Positions 47,271 through 48,518 of a stretch of DNA of 48,518 bases are shown piece after piece; position 1 is the stretch's first letter, and every line of letters begins with the position of its first letter. Source of the stretch: AC-69 sp035701505 (lineage in GTDB: Bacteria > Actinomycetota > UBA4738 > HRBIN12). Both the position numbers and the translations under genes were made by a program. The DNA lies in contig DASSSA010000126.1 in NCBI GenBank assembly GCA_035701505.1, positions 1-48,518 on the forward strand. Direction: 5' to 3'. The notes beneath the pieces are model-generated. The model saw only the letters and a list, made by a program, of their open reading frames with translations, did not search any database and was not told the DNA's origin.

Positions 47271-48518
47271 GTGCTTGTGGAACCCCCCGCCGCCTGGATC
47301 GCTTCCCACACCTTGGCCGACGTGAGCGGCATGTCGATGTTGCGGACCCCGAGCGGCCATAGGGCGTCGATGACCGCGTTCACGAACGCGGCGGGCGAGC
47401 CCACGGTGGCCGACTCGCCCACTCCCTTCGCTCCGATCGGGTGGTGCGGTGACGGCGTCACGGTCTCCCCGAGCTCGAACCTCGGGGTCTCCCAGGCCGT
47501 GGGCAACAGATAGTCGGTGAAGTTCGCCCCGATGCAGTTGCCGTTCTCGTCGAAGGTGATCTGCTCCATGGCGGCGATCCCGAACCCTTCGCACAGGCCC
47601 CCGTGGATCTGGCCCTCCACGATCATGGGGTTGATCCGGACCCCGCAGTCATCGACCGCGACCATCCGGCGGACCTTCCAGACGCCGGTGTCCGGATCGA
47701 CCTCGACCACCACCGCGTACGTGCCGAACGGGAACGTGAGGTTCGGGGGATCGTAGTAGTAGACCCCCTCCAGCCCCGACTCCATGCCGTCGGGGAAGTT
47801 CGTGTATGCGGCGAAGGCCACGTCCTGGATGGTGACGACCTTGTCCGGGGCGCCCTTCACGGAGAACTTGCCCTTCGAGAACTCGACGTCCTCCTCCGAG
47901 ACCTCGAGCAGGTGTGCGGCGATCCTGGCCGCCTTCTCGCGGACCCGGCGGGCGACCATCGCGGTCGCCGCGCCCGAGACCGGCGTCGACCGCGAAGCGT
48001 AGGTTCCCAGGCCGTACGGGGTGTTGTCCGTGTCGCCGTGCATCACCTTGACGTCCTCGGGCTGGATGCCCAGCTCCTCCGCCACGATCTGCGCGAACGT
48101 GGTCTCGTGGCCTTGCCCCTGGGTCTGGACGCTGATCTTCAGGATGGCCTTGCCGGTGGGGTGGATCCGCAGCTCGGCCCCGTCGTTCATCTTCAGGCCA
48201 AGGATGTCGTAGTCCTTGTGCGGGCCGGCCCCCACGACCTCGGTGAAGGACGCCAGCCCGATCCCCACGAGCTCGCCGCGAGCCCGGCCCTCCTCCTGCT
48301 CCTTGCGGAGCTCGTGGTAGCTCACCTTCTCCAGGGCAAGGCTCATGGCGGCGTGATAGTCGCCGGAGTCGTACACGAACCCCGTCGCCGACGTGTACGG
48401 GAACTGGTCCTTTTCGATGAAGTTCTTCAGTCGAAGGTCGGCCGGGTCCATGCCCAGCTCGTAGGCGGCGTTTTGCACCAAGCGCTCGATCAGGTACGAG
48501 GCCTCGGTGACCCGGAAC
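47267..48518 (-). CDS. coxL: Aerobic CO dehydrogenase large subunit, form I (CoxL), C-terminal part
   Basis: The frame runs off the right edge. The visible 417 or so residues are the C-terminal half of a xanthine-dehydrogenase-family molybdenum subunit: FRVTEASYLIERLVQNAAYELGMDPADLRLKNFI, QTQGQGHETTFAQIVAEELG, GDTDNTPYGLGTYASRSTPV, NPMIVEGQIHGGLCEGFG and GAKGVGESATVGSPAAFVNAV with the catalytic Glu region. The first visible residues FRVTEA follow directly on the form I active-site loop AYxCSFR, whose AYxCS part is outside. This favours form I CO dehydrogenase over form II. Confidence 0.9.
   Translation of the reverse strand, partial: FRVTEASYLIERLVQNAAYELGMDPADLRLKNFIEKDQFPYTSATGFVYDSGDYHAAMSLALEKVSYHELRKEQEEGRARGELVGIGLASFTEVVGAGPHKDYDILGLKMNDGAELRIHPTGKAILKISVQTQGQGHETTFAQIVAEELGIQPEDVKVMHGDTDNTPYGLGTYASRSTPVSGAATAMVARRVREKAARIAAHLLEVSEEDVEFSKGKFSVKGAPDKVVTIQDVAFAAYTNFPDGMESGLEGVYYYDPPNLTFPFGTYAVVVEVDPDTGVWKVRRMVAVDDCGVRINPMIVEGQIHGGLCEGFGIAAMEQITFDENGNCIGANFTDYLLPTAWETPRFELGETVTPSPHHPIGAKGVGESATVGSPAAFVNAVIDALWPLGVRNIDMPLTSAKVWEAIQAAGGSTST

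Noticed and set aside
1..48518. Transposases, integrases, phage genes or rRNA
   Set aside because: None seen in any frame. The only mobility hints are the tRNA-Arg junction and the direct repeats at 38974 and 39549.

Overview
The window is a high-GC stretch, roughly two-thirds G+C by eye, with tightly packed genes. Many start codons overlap the previous stop (ATGA, GTGA, TTGA), and many other genes look leaderless. The gene content points to a deep-branching, non-model member of the Actinomycetota: WS/DGAT acyltransferase, PPOX/F420-type flavoproteins, an MptB-like polyprenol-phosphomannose mannosyltransferase, a SepX/GlpR-like divisome protein, a DUF6328 protein, partner-switching stress signalling and an aerobic CO dehydrogenase locus. 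This placement is inferred from gene families. No rRNA or other phylogenetic marker is present.

Layout. (1) 1-6261: a co-directional, mostly overlapping operon of accessory metabolism (serine hydrolase, alpha/beta hydrolase, class III aminotransferase, WS/DGAT, two PPOX proteins, a small membrane protein, a YCII protein). It ends in a truncated hydrolase just outside the 3' end of tRNA-Arg(CCU). (2) 6481-19240: a general-stress block. It holds a SigB/SigF-type sigma factor with its anti-sigma-like partner, a second STAS/anti-sigma pair, a first lone STAS protein, and a 1263-residue protein fusing an intact RsbW-type kinase domain to PAS/GAF sensors and a SpoIIE phosphatase. It also holds likely stress effectors (DNA topoisomerase IB, a PHP hydrolase, small membrane and zinc proteins). 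Ten sites with the SigB-like architecture GTTTNN-N13/14-GGGWAN (two have a CGGTAC -10) sit in front of these genes, including two interlocked promoters in opposite directions. (3) 19241-27682: metallophosphoesterase, two polytopic envelope proteins, TldD/TldE proteases, a secreted His-rich protein. (4) 27819-34980: UppP, CpaB-like, MTA phosphorylase, FmdB-type zinc ribbon, GalU, MoeA, MoaC, SepX-like, translin-like. (5) 35013-42224: tRNA-Ala(CGC), cupredoxin, DUF2330, orphan histidine kinase, P-loop kinase between short direct repeats, Tag glycosylase, nitrilase, CAP protein. (6) 42286-48518 (minus strand): the edge of a form I CO dehydrogenase locus (CoxL, two XdhC-family maturation factors, CoxG, MocA-like cytidylyltransferase) with a TetR/DUF2071 pair inserted.

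How the parts fit. The molybdenum cofactor genes (moeA, moaC, mocA-like, xdhC) would supply the cofactor for the CO dehydrogenase. The stress block looks like one self-contained regulon: sensor-phosphatase, STAS switches, anti-sigma proteins, sigma factor and their targets lie together, and the sigma factor probably controls its own operon. The strongest unusual signals are this promoter family and its interlocked bidirectional member at 13841-13875, the fusion of kinase and phosphatase while both stand-alone anti-sigma proteins have lost the N-box Asn, a possible stress-driven antisense or non-contiguous-operon promoter at 17524, and the widespread leaderless or coupled starts.
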